From positions 62,001 through 126,000 of the forward strand of contig NZ_JAGTJJ010000028.1 in NCBI RefSeq assembly GCF_028435365.1: a stretch of DNA of 64,000 nt, written 5' to 3'. Both the position numbers and the translations under genes were made by a program. The notes below the pieces were generated by a model that did no database searches, had not been told where the DNA came from, and saw only the letters and a list, made by a program, of their open reading frames with translations. The stretch is from Polyangium jinanense (lineage in GTDB: Bacteria; Myxococcota; Polyangia; Polyangiales; Polyangiaceae). Positions within the stretch are counted from its first letter, which is position 1, and each line of letters opens with the position of its first letter. Positions 34,105 to 43,103 of the stretch are shown one piece after another.

Positions 34105-34989
34105 TCAGCCGGGCGGCGGCTGGCGATCGAAGGAGCGCAGCTTCCTGTTCTCGAACTTCGTGCTGTCGGCGAACGTCACCGTCGGCACCGTGCCCGCCAC
34201 GATCTTGGCCTCGGGCGGGACCTTGAAGTCCTCGACCTCGAGCGTGAAGTCTCGGGTTTCGCCCGGCTTGAGGCCCACATCGTCGAGGCCCGCCGATATC
34301 GTGTCGAGTTTGCGCTTATTCTTGTCGTCCCAGTAATAGAGCATCACCTCGCACCGCTTCACCTCTTTATCGGACTCGTTCTTGAGCCGCACCTTGAACG
34401 AATCGAGGGCGTAGACGTCGACCGTGACCTTTTCGCCCGCGTGCGCTTTGAGCTCGTCCGCGGGCACGCCGCCCTTGGGGCGCGAGGGCGAGTTGGGGAC
34501 GAGGTCGTCGTTGTACCAGTTCGAGCCGTCGTCGAAGTCGATGCGCGAGAGCTCGACCTCGTAGGTCGTGGCCTCCTTGTTGATCTCCTTCTTCTTGCGG
34601 CCGAGCGGCACCTCGGCCGTATCGCCGTCCTTCAGGTCCCTGATGATCGAGTGCGGATAGCGGTCGAGGTACTTGCCATCCTTGTCGTAGTAGAAGATCC
34701 AGGTCTGGGCGCTCTTCATCCGCTTGCCGGACTTGTTCGTGATCGCGAAAACGGGCATGGCGTCGTCGCCGGTTCCCTCCATCTTCACGAACTTCGTCTC
34801 GACCTTGCGGCCGGCTTCGTCATTGATGGGATCCTTCTTGTGCACGAACTTCGGCGTCCCTGTCGGCCCCGCCGTCTTCGTGCTCGGCGCCGCCGCCGAG
34901 TTGCTCGCGGCCGTGTCCCCCGCAGTCTTTTCTCCCTGACAGGCAACAAGCGACAGCCCGAGCCCGAGAATTCCGATCATCCGCTGCAT
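34105..34989 (-). CDS. Hypothetical lipoprotein
   Basis: A 294-residue protein with a short signal peptide and lipobox LSLVAC. The mature part is rich in Lys and Asp, with several beta-strand-like segments: PVFAITNKSGKRMKSAQTWIFYYDKDG, then VDVYALDSFKVRLKNESDKE and VKRCEVMLYYWDDKNKR. These suggest two immunoglobulin-like domains describing the same kind of strand pattern twice. No family recognised. It stands alone between a convergent gene and the LysR regulator, 89 bp from the latter. Confidence 0.8.
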   Translation of the reverse strand: MQRMIGILGLGLSLVACQGEKTAGDTAASNSAAAPSTKTAGPTGTPKFVHKKDPINDEAGRKVETKFVKMEGTGDDAMPVFAITNKSGKRMKSAQTWIFYYDKDGKYLDRYPHSIIRDLKDGDTAEVPLGRKKKEINKEATTYEVELSRIDFDDGSNWYNDDLVPNSPSRPKGGVPADELKAHAGEKVTVDVYALDSFKVRLKNESDKEVKRCEVMLYYWDDKNKRKLDTISAGLDDVGLKPGETRDFTLEVEDFKVPPEAKIVAGTVPTVTFADSTKFENRKLRSFDRQPPPG

Positions 34990-35078
34990 GAAACCTCCGT
35001 GCGCGCCCGAACCGAGCGGGCGGACGGCTCATACACCGGATTCCCGAGGTCCGGCAAGCTCACGACAGACGCGCAAGA

Positions 35079-35996
35079 TCAGCCGTGTTTCCGCGTCTTG
35101 GAAGGACTCGTCGCGTAGCGAACGTGGCTCACCAGCGCGCGGAGCTTGGGCGCCAGGTTTCTTCGATCAGGAAAGTACAGGTAGAACCCGGCAAACGGCG
35201 GGCAGTAGCGTTCCAGGAGCGGCACCAGTTCGCCGCGCTGGAGATAGGGCCGAAACGTCTCCTCCATGCCGAACGTGAGCCCACCGCCGGCAACTGCCGT
35301 GCGAACCATCACCCACATATCGTTCGTCGTGATGCGCGGATGCACCGCCACGTCGAATTCCCGCCCATCTTCTTCGAACTCCCAGCGATAAGGCTCGGCG
35401 CGCGGCGAGGGGCGCCAGCCAATGCAGCAGTGCCGAGACAACTCCGTCGGATGTTTCGGCGCGCGATGGCGTGCGAGGTAGGAGGGCGCGCCCACGACGA
35501 GCTGGCGCTGATGGGCTGAAACCGGCACGGCGACCATGTCCTGCTCGATGACTTCTCCGAGGCGAACGCCTGCGTCGTAGCCCTCCGCCACGATGTCGAA
35601 CTCTTCATCCGTGATGGTGATGTCGAGCTGAATGCCGGGATGGCTCTCGACGAAGCTCGCAAGCAGGGCACCCGAGATGAAGCGCTCTGCGATAGAGGAC
35701 ACCGCAAGCCGCAGAAGGCCCGAAGGGGCAGCGTCGCGATCGCGCGTGGCATCGAGCGCAAGGCCGACTTCGCTGACTGCGGGCGCGACCCGCCGGTAGA
35801 GCTCTTCGCCGGCCTCCGTAAGGCTCACGCTGCGCGTCGTGCGCTGGACCAATGCGATACCGAGGCGGTCTTCCATCCGCCGGATCGCCTGGCTGACGGC
35901 GGAGCGGGTGACGCCAAGGTGCCGAGAGGCCGTGGTGAAGCTCTTCGCCTCGGCAACCGCCAGGAACACCGCGACACCATTCAGATCGACTGCCAT
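35079..35996 (-). CDS. LysR family transcriptional regulator
   Basis: A 305-residue regulator. The N-terminal winged helix-turn-helix reads FLAVAEAKSFTTASRHLGVT then RSAVSQAIRRMEDRLG (residues about 10-50). The remainder is a substrate-binding effector domain (LRLAVSSIAERFI, LDITITDEEFDIVAEGYDAGVRLG), typical of the group that regulates divergent redox enzymes. It is divergent from the aldo/keto reductase gene with 115 bp between them; LysR proteins commonly control such a divergent neighbour, so this is its probable target. Confidence 0.92.
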   Translation of the reverse strand: MAVDLNGVAVFLAVAEAKSFTTASRHLGVTRSAVSQAIRRMEDRLGIALVQRTTRSVSLTEAGEELYRRVAPAVSEVGLALDATRDRDAAPSGLLRLAVSSIAERFISGALLASFVESHPGIQLDITITDEEFDIVAEGYDAGVRLGEVIEQDMVAVPVSAHQRQLVVGAPSYLARHRAPKHPTELSRHCCIGWRPSPRAEPYRWEFEEDGREFDVAVHPRITTNDMWVMVRTAVAGGGLTFGMEETFRPYLQRGELVPLLERYCPPFAGFYLYFPDRRNLAPKLRALVSHVRYATSPSKTRKHG

Positions 35997-36001
35997 TGGT
36001 T

Positions 36002-36042
36002 AGAGGAACTTACCGAGGCGTCCAGAACGCGGCAAGTTCTCT
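36002..36042. promoter_or_regulatory. Inverted repeat in LysR/AKR intergenic region, possible operator
   Basis: AGAGGAACTT at 36002-36011 and AAGTTCTCT at 36034-36042 form an interrupted inverted repeat (one unpaired base) immediately upstream of the LysR start codon and about 70 bp before the aldo/keto reductase gene. Position fits an autoregulatory LysR site; spacing is longer than the classic T-N11-A box, so it may be two half-sites. Confidence 0.35.
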
Positions 36043-36111
36043 TTCCGGCGCGCGCGGCCTAGCTTGTTCGCACACAGGGCGGGATGACCCCGCTCATCGG
36101 AGGACCACACG

Positions 36112-37173
36112 ATGACTTCACTCGACCAATACCGCCTGCTGGGCCGCTCCGGGTTGCGCGTCTCACCGCTCGCATTGGGCACCATGACGTTCGGTCAGGA
36201 CTGGGGCTGGGGCGCGGACGCGACAGAGTCGCGCCGCATCTTCGACCTCTACATCGACCGCGGGGGCAACTTCGTGGACACCGCCGTCAACTACACGGAC
36301 GGCGCCTCCGAGCGTCTGCTCGGCGAGTTTCTGCGCGACAAGCGCGAGCGCGTGGTGCTCGCCACCAAGTTCACGATGGCGCGCGAACCGGGCAACCCCA
36401 ATTCGGGCGGCAACCATCGGCTCAACATGCAGCGCTCGGTGGAGCAGAGCCTGCGACAGCTCGGCACCGACCGCATCGATCTCTTCTATTTGCATACCTG
36501 GGACTCCACCACCCAGCCGGAAGAGGTGATGCGCGGACTCGACGATCTCGTGCGGGCGGGCAAGATCGTCTACGCCGGCATCTGCAACACGCCCGCCTGG
36601 CGCATCGCGCAGATGCAGACGCTCGCGGAGCTGTTCGGCTGGGCGCCCTTCGTCGCGCTCCAGATCGAATACAGCCTCGTCGAGCGCACGGTGGAGCACG
36701 AGCTCATTCCGATGGCCGCGGCGCTGGGCATGGGCGTGCTGCCCTGGTCGCCGCTTGGCGGTGGCGTGCTCACGGGCAAGTACACGCGTGCGGACGTCGC
36801 GGACTCGCGCGAAGCGGGGGTGGCGGCGACGCGTAAAGGCGTCATGGCTTCCTCGGGTCAACTGAGCTCGCGCGCGCTGGGCATCGCCGACGTCGTGCGC
36901 TCGGTGGCGCAGGAGATCCGCGCAACAGCTTCGCAGGTGGCGCTCGCGTGGACGCTCTCGAACCCGGCGGTGACCGCGCCGGTGATGGGTGCGCGCACGC
37001 TCGCGCAGGCGGAGGACAACCTTGGCGCGCTCGGCGTGGTGCTCTCCGACGAGCAGCGCGCGCGGCTCGACGCGGCGAGCGCACCCGAGCCTATCTTTCC
37101 GGCCCGTTTCGTCAGGCGGCCGCTGGTCCAGCAGCTCATCTTCGGCGGTTCGAACGTCGCGCGCCGCATCTGA
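36112..37173 (+). CDS. Aldo/keto reductase
   Basis: A 353-residue TIM-barrel NADPH oxidoreductase. The catalytic tetrad is visible: Asp and Tyr in NFVDTAVNYTDGASE (about residues 55-62), Lys in LATKFTM and His in DLFYLHTWD. The fold end LAWTLSNPAVTAPVMGARTLAQ is typical of the YghZ/tas-like subgroup that reduces aldehydes or ketones. Length is normal. Divergent from the LysR gene, probably under its control. The product could detoxify reactive aldehydes; the substrate is not predictable. Confidence 0.93.
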   Translation: MTSLDQYRLLGRSGLRVSPLALGTMTFGQDWGWGADATESRRIFDLYIDRGGNFVDTAVNYTDGASERLLGEFLRDKRERVVLATKFTMAREPGNPNSGGNHRLNMQRSVEQSLRQLGTDRIDLFYLHTWDSTTQPEEVMRGLDDLVRAGKIVYAGICNTPAWRIAQMQTLAELFGWAPFVALQIEYSLVERTVEHELIPMAAALGMGVLPWSPLGGGVLTGKYTRADVADSREAGVAATRKGVMASSGQLSSRALGIADVVRSVAQEIRATASQVALAWTLSNPAVTAPVMGARTLAQAEDNLGALGVVLSDEQRARLDAASAPEPIFPARFVRRPLVQQLIFGGSNVARRI

Positions 37174-37200
37174 TACGACACATCCTGGAACCGTTTCGCT

Positions 37201-37492
37201 GGGGCGTTGCCCCAGGCCCCACCGGGGCTGTCCGCCCCTGGACCCGGACCAGCGCAAGCGCTGGACCCGGGGTCGATGAACTGCGCGATGCGCAGTTCAT
37301 CGAACGGGCCGAGGCAAGGTCAGCTACGACCCTGCCAACCAAGACAGCCGCGCTGCCCTTTCGATGGGTGATGGGGTCCAACCGGCCCGTTGGAAGAACT
37401 GCGCGGAGCGCAGTTCTTCCACCTTCGGTCCAGGCCGTGCCTGGTCCGGGTCGAGGGGCGGATAGCCCCCGCGGGGTCCGGGGCAGCGCCCC
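37201..37492. repeat. Composite inverted GC-rich repeat with two internal hairpins
   Basis: The 52-bp arms 37201-37252 and 37441-37492 are inverted copies (about 45 of 52 positions agree; shared core CCGCCCCTNGACCCGGACCAG). Between them are two strong hairpins with related stems: 37273-37303 (TCGATGAACTGCGC, loop GAT) and 37392-37420 (GGAAGAACTGCGC, loop GGA). No coding frame makes sense. It fills the gap between the aldo/keto reductase and copy B. The hairpins lack U-tracts but could stop or stabilise transcripts of either flanking gene; a dispersed repeat family is the simplest reading. Confidence 0.65.
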
Positions 37493-37519
37493 GGCGCGGC
37501 GGCCTCGGGTGGGAGTTTT

Positions 37520-38323
37520 TCAGCCCTCGGCGGGTCCTGCCGGGGCTGGCTCGGGCTTCTTCTTGCTTCGGCCGCCTGCGCGGGAGCGGATCACGCTGTA
37601 CAGGGAGGGGAAGGTCTTCTCCGGGGTCGGCTCGTGGCGCAGGAGCCATCGGCCCGTCGCGGCGACTTCCTCGTAGGTATCGAGCAAGACCGTGAAGGCG
37701 CGGGCGAGGTGCTCTCCGGCCACGCGCGCCTCGGGGCTGAGCCGAGCGCCGAGGCTCGCGAGGATCTCCTCGGCGGCCTTCACGGCGTCGTCGGCGTCGG
37801 TCGCGCGGAAGTGCTTCTTGTCGTCCTTGAGGGTGTCATAATGGTCTCGATACACGGTGGCATACCCGAGCAAATCGGCGGCGAGGTCGCGGTGGCCGGT
37901 GCCTGCGCGCAGCATGGCGAGGTAGGGGCCGACCTCGGGGTGGTCATTCAAATGATACTCGCAGAGGGCCTGCATGCGTGCCTCGATGCCGAGGGCCTTC
38001 TGCACGAGCTCGGCCGGGAGTTTTCCCTCGGTGGAGAGGGCGCGGGCCTTCTGGTCCTCCGTCGCGGCATACCAGCACGCCCAGGCGGCGGTGGGGAGCA
38101 GCTCGACGAGGGCGGCGTCGAACTCGCTCGGAGGCAGGCTCTTGTAGCGGGCCAAGAGCTTCGGCTCGCTCGCGCGCGCGGCGAGGCCGAGCGCGGCGAC
38201 GGCGGCGAGGCCCGCGTCGGCATTGACGACGGCCAGGGATTCCACGGGCATTGTCTTATAGTGAGGGAAGAGCACGTCGAAGGCTTGCTTGCCCTTGACG
38301 GGATCGAATTGGGGACTGGTCAT
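37520..38323 (-). CDS. Hypothetical protein, copy B of a duplicated gene
   Basis: A 267-residue protein about 94% identical to the product at 6927-7730; same length, same basic tail (RSKKKPEPAPAGP). Most substitutions lie in the first 25 residues and the tail, while the middle (YLAMLRAGTGHRDLAADLLG, DDKKHFRATDADDAVKAAEE) is unchanged. That both copies stay open over 267 codons suggests both are expressed or the duplication is recent. Nucleotide identity covers roughly 37510-38404, including about 80 bp upstream of the start. Function unknown. Confidence 0.8.
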   Translation of the reverse strand: MTSPQFDPVKGKQAFDVLFPHYKTMPVESLAVVNADAGLAAVAALGLAARASEPKLLARYKSLPPSEFDAALVELLPTAAWACWYAATEDQKARALSTEGKLPAELVQKALGIEARMQALCEYHLNDHPEVGPYLAMLRAGTGHRDLAADLLGYATVYRDHYDTLKDDKKHFRATDADDAVKAAEEILASLGARLSPEARVAGEHLARAFTVLLDTYEEVAATGRWLLRHEPTPEKTFPSLYSVIRSRAGGRSKKKPEPAPAGPAEG

Positions 38324-38502
38324 GGCGCGGGATGGAATCATGGGGAGAGGCGCGCGGGCAAGTGTGGAGGGCATCGCGGAGGCGGAGCTCGCCTCCGCGG
38401 GGGGCTCTGCGTGGGGACGAGGGGGCTTGCCGGGGCCTCACGGCGGGAGGACGGCGGGAGGCGGTGGGTGGCCTTGTTCGCAGGAGGCGACAGGCCGGTC
38501 CG

Positions 38503-40094
38503 TCAGACGGGCACGATCCTCCACTTCTGGTTGTCACTACCGAGCCAATGATGTTGAATGATCTCGGCCCCATTTGCCGTGGTCCCACCGGCCACGTCCA
38601 GATTCTTCCCGCTGTGTTCCGCGGCGATTGCATAGAGCCCGCCACCCAGGGGACCCAGACGGAACTTCTGGTTGTTGTTTCCGGTCAAGTTGTACTGGAT
38701 GAGCGGAACCCCGGAGTCGCGAGAGCTGCTGGGGACGTCCAGGACCTTCCCGCTGTGCACTGCGACGATCTTGAATAGCCCCCCGCCCAGCCACTCGAGG
38801 CGGAACTGCCGGTACGTGTTCCAGGTCGCGTCCCACTCCCATTGAAGGACCCGAGCGCCGTTCGCGGTTTCCGCGTTGTCGATGCAGATGAGCTTTCCGC
38901 TCCTCTGCGATACGAGCTTCACGAGCGTCCCCGTGGGGATCGTCTTGAACCTGAGGTAGAGATCCTGGATGCCCCCGCCGTGATCGGATTCGCCGTCGAA
39001 GCGGAAGCTGAGCTCTCGGTCGTCGAGCCCCAGGAGGGCAGCCCTGTCCCAGCCGAAGCGGAGACCTTTCACGAAATCGTCCTCGTTCTTGAAGAGGTCC
39101 AAGATCTCTGCCACGAGGCTGAGGGTGATGGAGCAGAGAGCAGCCCAGCCGGCGGCGTTGGTCTCGGGATCGCCCTGGAGCTCCTGGCAAGCCCTCAGGC
39201 AATGGTCGGCCGCCTTGCGCAGGTACTCCGACGTGTTGCCGAAGATCGTTCCGGAGTCTTCTTCCCAGCAATCGATGGTCATGGCGAGCGAATCGCTCAC
39301 CCGTCCGATGAAGGCCAAATGGCCATAATCGAAGCGATCGTCCCAGTCCCCGTCGTCGCAGCTATCGAATACCCTGGACTGGAACGTACATGTATCTTCG
39401 TCGCTCCCGGCGCTGAAGCACCAGAAGATCTCGTCGGATGGGTCGGTAACGGTATCGCCCGACCTTTTGATGGTCCGAAACTTGAACGGCTGGATGATGA
39501 AAACCTCGCTCGGGCCGTCCGAGCTCTCGGCGGACGTCGGAGCGGGCTCCGGCTGCGGCGCGCTGCTCGTGAGGTAGACGAAGCTCGAGCCGTACTCTCT
39601 CGCGGCGGCGAGGAATGCCTCGTCCCTCTGATCGAGCTCCTGGTCCGGCGCGAGCTTGGCGATGTCCACGACGCGCACGTTCCCCTGGGCCTTCACCGCT
39701 TCGACCTGCGCGGGCAGAGCGTCGGCCAGGTCCCTCATGGTGAAGGGTTGGTCGATCGGCCGATCGGCGATCACGTCGGGCAAGATCTCCCTCGTGCGGG
39801 CGCCCTTGGTCTCGCGGTGCGCCTTGCCCCACGCCTTGATCTCCTCCTGGCTGATCCCTTGCTCGAGGGCATCGACGAGGGTTCGCTCGAGATCGCTGAG
39901 CTCGTGGCCCACCTCGAGGCGCGCCGCGGCATGAAGGGCCGCCCCGAAGAGGGGGTTGCCGCGCGGTTCTTCTGCATCCTCCGGGCCCCAAGGGAGTCGG
40001 CGCGCGCGCCCGACAGCTTCTCGCGAAGCTTGTTCGCGCGCTCGGTCGCTTTCTTGCTCAAAGGCCGCTCTTTTTTCGTCGTCGTCTCGGTCAT
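38503..40094 (-). pseudogene. Ricin B-type lectin domain protein gene with apparent frameshift
   Basis: The main frame (stop at 38503) runs to GTG 39912, 469 residues. Its C-terminal 140 residues form a ricin-B beta-trefoil with QxW-like repeats: RQFRLEW, QKFRLGPL, QKWRIVPV, each after a G-K-x-(L/I)-D motif. The N-terminal 300 residues match no family. Upstream, another frame starts at ATG 40094 (MTETTTKKERPLSKK, behind a GGTACCTC leader) and runs to RRMQKN. Removing one CG from the run CGCGCG at 39960-39965 joins them smoothly into MQKNRGNPLFGAALHAAAR. So either a CG dinucleotide insertion has broken the gene, or there is a read error. If intact in vivo, the protein would be about 529 residues and carbohydrate-binding. 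Confidence 0.72.
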
Positions 40095-40228
40095 GAGGTA
40101 CCTCCGGTGCAGGGTGAGGGAAGCGTTCGGGGAGCCCTCTCTGGCCCCGCGCGACACACAGTAGCCGGAGGCGGGGCGCGTCCCGGTATGGGACTTTGGT
40201 CCCATGCTGCGGTCGTCGACCCAGACCC

Positions 40229-40533
40229 TGAGGGGTTTCTCAGCCTCCGGAAGCCGTCCGCAGCCCGTCCGGGGGGGTTTTTCAGCCCTCCGGCGCCTGC
40301 TGCCGGGCTGGGAAGGGGGGTTTGGGAGCCCTGAGACGCCTGTCGACAGCCCGTCCGGGGGGGTTTTTCAGCCCTCCGGCGCCTGTTCACGGGGCGGGGA
40401 GGGGGGTTTGGGAGCCCCGAGGCGCCTGTCGACGGCCTGCCGGGGGGGGTTTTTCAGCCTCCGGCGGGTCCTGCCGGGGGCGGCTCGGGCTTCTTCTTGC
40501 CTCGGCCGCCTGCGCGGGAGCGGATCACGCTGT
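40229..40533. repeat. 86-bp tandem repeat plus copied gene end
   Basis: Units starting near 40261 and 40347 and a partial third near 40433 repeat with an 86-bp period (core CAGCCCGTCC, a G run, TTTTTCAGCCCTCCGGCGCC). The third unit runs into 40448-40533, an exact 86-bp copy of the 3' end of the gene at 6927 (encoding IRSRAGGRGKKKPEPPP leftward), which stops abruptly at 40533. It has no array features of CRISPR: the spacers are also repeated. Confidence 0.8.
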
Positions 40534-40611
40534 GCGTCACCCACCCAACAAGCCGCTGCTGTCGACGCGCACGGATTGAATCTTCGTCTGAAATCCACGT
40601 CAGGGGACGAC

Positions 40612-41094
40612 GTGAGCACGAATCTTTGCCCATCGTCCTTCGGCCTCGCAACTTTGCTGATTGGCTGTACGTCACCACGTTCAGCACACGAGTCGGCAAA
40701 CGCGGCCACGTTGACGTCGCCCCCTGTGCACATGTGCTTCGCTGAGGAAAAGGGGGCGCCGCTCGTGGGAGCACGCGTGACCTCCGAAGCCTTGCACACC
40801 GTCCCCGGTTCCGTATACAAATGGGAAGCAGGCATGCCCGCCGGACCTGCTCTCCCTGAGGTCATCACCGGGCCCGACGGATGTGGTGAGATCCAATGGC
40901 TGTCGCAGCTCGGCTCCGGTCCGACATGGAGTCAGCTGACCGTGAGGCCCGCGGATCAGGGGGCCGGTGGATGGGGAGCCATCTGCTCGAGGCCACGGAC
41001 GCCTCCACCTCACCCGGGCGAGGTCGAGGAAGGCAAATCGCTTCGCTGGCAGGTCACGCCGCAGCATTGTGTTTTGGTGCCTGCACTCGAATGA
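40612..41094 (+). CDS. Putative small lipoprotein with GTG start
   Basis: A 160-residue frame from GTG 40612, preceded by AGGGGA with 6-nt spacing. It begins with a short hydrophobic stretch ending LATLLIGC, a possible lipobox, though the signal lacks the usual basic N-terminus. The body (VHMCFAEEKGAPLVGARVTSEAL, VITGPDGCGEIQW) suggests a small beta-sandwich of the carboxypeptidase-regulatory or transthyretin type, with the phrase GAPLVGARV typical of such folds. The longer open frame upstream to 40204 is repeat DNA. Family unknown. Confidence 0.55.
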   Translation: MSTNLCPSSFGLATLLIGCTSPRSAHESANAATLTSPPVHMCFAEEKGAPLVGARVTSEALHTVPGSVYKWEAGMPAGPALPEVITGPDGCGEIQWLSQLGSGPTWSQLTVRPADQGAGGWGAICSRPRTPPPHPGEVEEGKSLRWQVTPQHCVLVPALE

Positions 41095-41106
41095 GCTTTC
41101 GATGTT

Positions 41107-41267
41107 CTAGAGCATCGACCGGTTCGATGCTCGGAAGATCGCGAAGCGATCTTCCCTCGGGGGGTGAATCGGCCGGGCTTTGCCCGGACGAGAGGGGGAC
41201 GCGAGGCGTCCCCCTCGGGACAAAAGAGCTAGGACATCGAGCGGTTGCAAACCGATCGATGTTCTAG
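41107..41267 (-). mobile_element. MITE-like 161-bp structured element, copy 2
   Basis: Inverted copy of the element at 657-817 with about four differences, same terminal repeats and hairpins. Here the fourth hairpin is perfect (GAAGATCGC-TTC-GCGATCTTC), so this copy may be closer to the ancestral form. It lies 54 bp before the transposase gene. An additional TCGATGTT directly before its left CTAG echoes its own right end, suggesting a neighbouring partial copy. Confidence 0.7.
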
Positions 41268-41291
41268 GTGGCTGGTGTTTTTCTCTCCTAA

Positions 41292-41307
41292 ACCATCGCG
41301 CGATGGT
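41292..41307. promoter_or_regulatory. 16-bp perfect palindrome before transposase
   Basis: ACCATCGCGCGATGGT, a perfect palindrome ending 13 bp upstream of the transposase ATG. It could be an operator, a transcription-blocking hairpin or part of the IS end. No matching inverted repeat was found downstream of the transposase, so the IS boundaries remain undefined. Confidence 0.45.
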
Positions 41308-41320
41308 GTAAGGCGGTGCC

Positions 41321-42901
41321 ATGTCCCGTGGACAAACCCCGAAGCAGGGCGAGATGTGGAGGTCGACGTCGGCGTACTGCGGAGCGAAGCTGTCGCCGAC
41401 GTCGATCTACAGCCTGTTGCACCGCGAGTGCCATCGGCTCTTCCCGGATGAGGCGTTCGCGGACCTGTTCCGGGACATCGGTCGACGCTCGATCCCGCCG
41501 CGCATCGTCGCGGTGGTGATGGTGCTGCAGCGGCTGGAGGGGCTCTCGGACCGGGAAGCGGTCGAGCGGTTCAGCTTCGACATCCGCTGGAAGTACGCGG
41601 CCGGCGGGCTCGACTTCGAGTATCCCGGCTTCGTTCATACGGTCCTGGTCGACATGCGCGAGAGATTGCGGCAGTCGAAGGATCCCGACCGGATCTTTCG
41701 CACGGTCCTCGAAGTGGCCAAAGCGGCCGGGCTCGTGGGCCGTCGACGCGTGCTGGATTCGACGCCGCTGTACGACGCAGTGGCCACGCAGGACACTGTC
41801 ACGATGATCCGCGCAGCCATTCGTGCCCTGCTTCGCGTGGCTGGAAATGAGCTTGCTGCGCAGCTGCGCGGGGTTCTGGGGCGGGACGACGATTACAGCA
41901 CCGCCGGCAAGCCTGCGTGCGATTGGGAGGAGCGAGCCGCACGCGAGGCGCTGGTGGATGCGCTGGCGCGCGATGCATATGCATTGCTCGCACACCTGGA
42001 TGGTCGCTCGCTCGCGGTGCCGGTATGCGAGGCGGCGGCGCTCTTGGCCACGGTCGTGGGACAGGACCTGGAGCAGACCGAAGGCGGCTTCTTCCGCATT
42101 GCCCGGCGCGTGGCGCCCGAGCGCGTCATCTCGACGGTCGACCCGCAGGCGCGCCACGGGCACAAGACGCAGGCTCGCGGCTTCGATGGCTACAAGGGTC
42201 ATATCGCAATCGACCCGGACTCGGAGATCATCACGTCTTCGATCGCCACGCCGGGCAATGCCGCCGATGGCAGCGTGGCCAAAGAGTTGCTGAAGGAAGC
42301 GTTGGAGACCGAGACGCGAAAGCAGCACGAGAAGCAAATCGCCGTTTACGGCGATAGCTCCTACGGCACGGGCGAGGTGCTCGAGCATCTCGAGAGCGCA
42401 GGTGCTGCGGCCCATGTGAAGGTGCAGGCCCCTACATCGCCTGATGGCCAATTCACCAAGGACGCGTTTCACATGGATCTTGCGAGCGATACGGTCACCT
42501 GTCCGGCTGGGCAGCTCGTCCAGATACGCCGCCGAAAGGATGGCTCAGGGGTAGCGTCTTTCGGTGCGCACTGCGGGAAGTGCCCGCTCGCGGCGTCATG
42601 CACGAAATCCAAGCAAGGCCGCAACGTCGCGGTGAATCAGCGAGAGCATCTGCTGCAGCACGCGCGCACGGAGCAGAAGAGCCCCGCGTGGCGCGCTGGC
42701 TATAAAGCCACGCGCCCGAAGGTCGAGCGCAAGCTCGCACATCTGATGAGACGAAGGCACGGCGGACGTCGAGTACGCGTACGCGGCACCGAGCGAGTCA
42801 CGCGCGACTTCACGATGCTCTGCGCCGCGGAGAACCTCCGACGGCTCGCCGCGCTGGGGCTGCGGCACGACAAGCGGTCGAGAACGCGCTGGGCCGTGTG
42901 A
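41321..42901 (+). mobile_element. IS1182-family transposase
   Basis: A 526-residue DDE transposase that appears intact. N-terminal DUF772-type region: FDIRWKYAAGGL, VDMRERL, VLDSTPLYDAVATQD (first catalytic Asp). Middle: DPQARHGHKTQARGFDGYKGHI and VYGDSSYGTGEVLEHL (second Asp). A Cys-rich segment CGKCPLAASC is followed by the C-terminal KVERKLAHLMRRRHGGRRVRVRG (Glu of KVERK) typical of IS1182. The stop at 42901 is followed by GC-rich DNA without a recognisable inverted repeat. Base composition is like the surroundings. Being full-length, it could supply transposase in trans to small elements, but the termini of the 161-bp repeats have not been matched to it. Confidence 0.92.
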
Positions 42902-43103
42902 CCGGGGGCAGGGGGCGCCCCGCACACCCCCGCCCCCGCCACGGAAGACCAGAAGACGATCCGAACCATTATCAGCCGTCAGGTGACCTGTCCGATATGC
43001 ACCCTGGCGGCCATGGGAACACGAGCGGCCACGACCTCTTCGACGGGCTCGCGATCGACACCAGCCACCTAGGTCGCGTTCAGGTCCACGAAGCGGAGGA
43101 AGA

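Noticed and set aside
37273..37420. Rho-independent terminators
   Set aside because: Strong stems but no following T-run, and related stems occur twice within a dispersed repeat.
40229..40533. Possible CRISPR array
   Set aside because: Period is 86 bp and the whole unit repeats; there are no unique spacers and no cas genes.
42902..43103. Right inverted repeat of the IS
   Set aside because: Compared with the sequence left of the transposase, no convincing inverted match was found, so no IS boundary is claimed.
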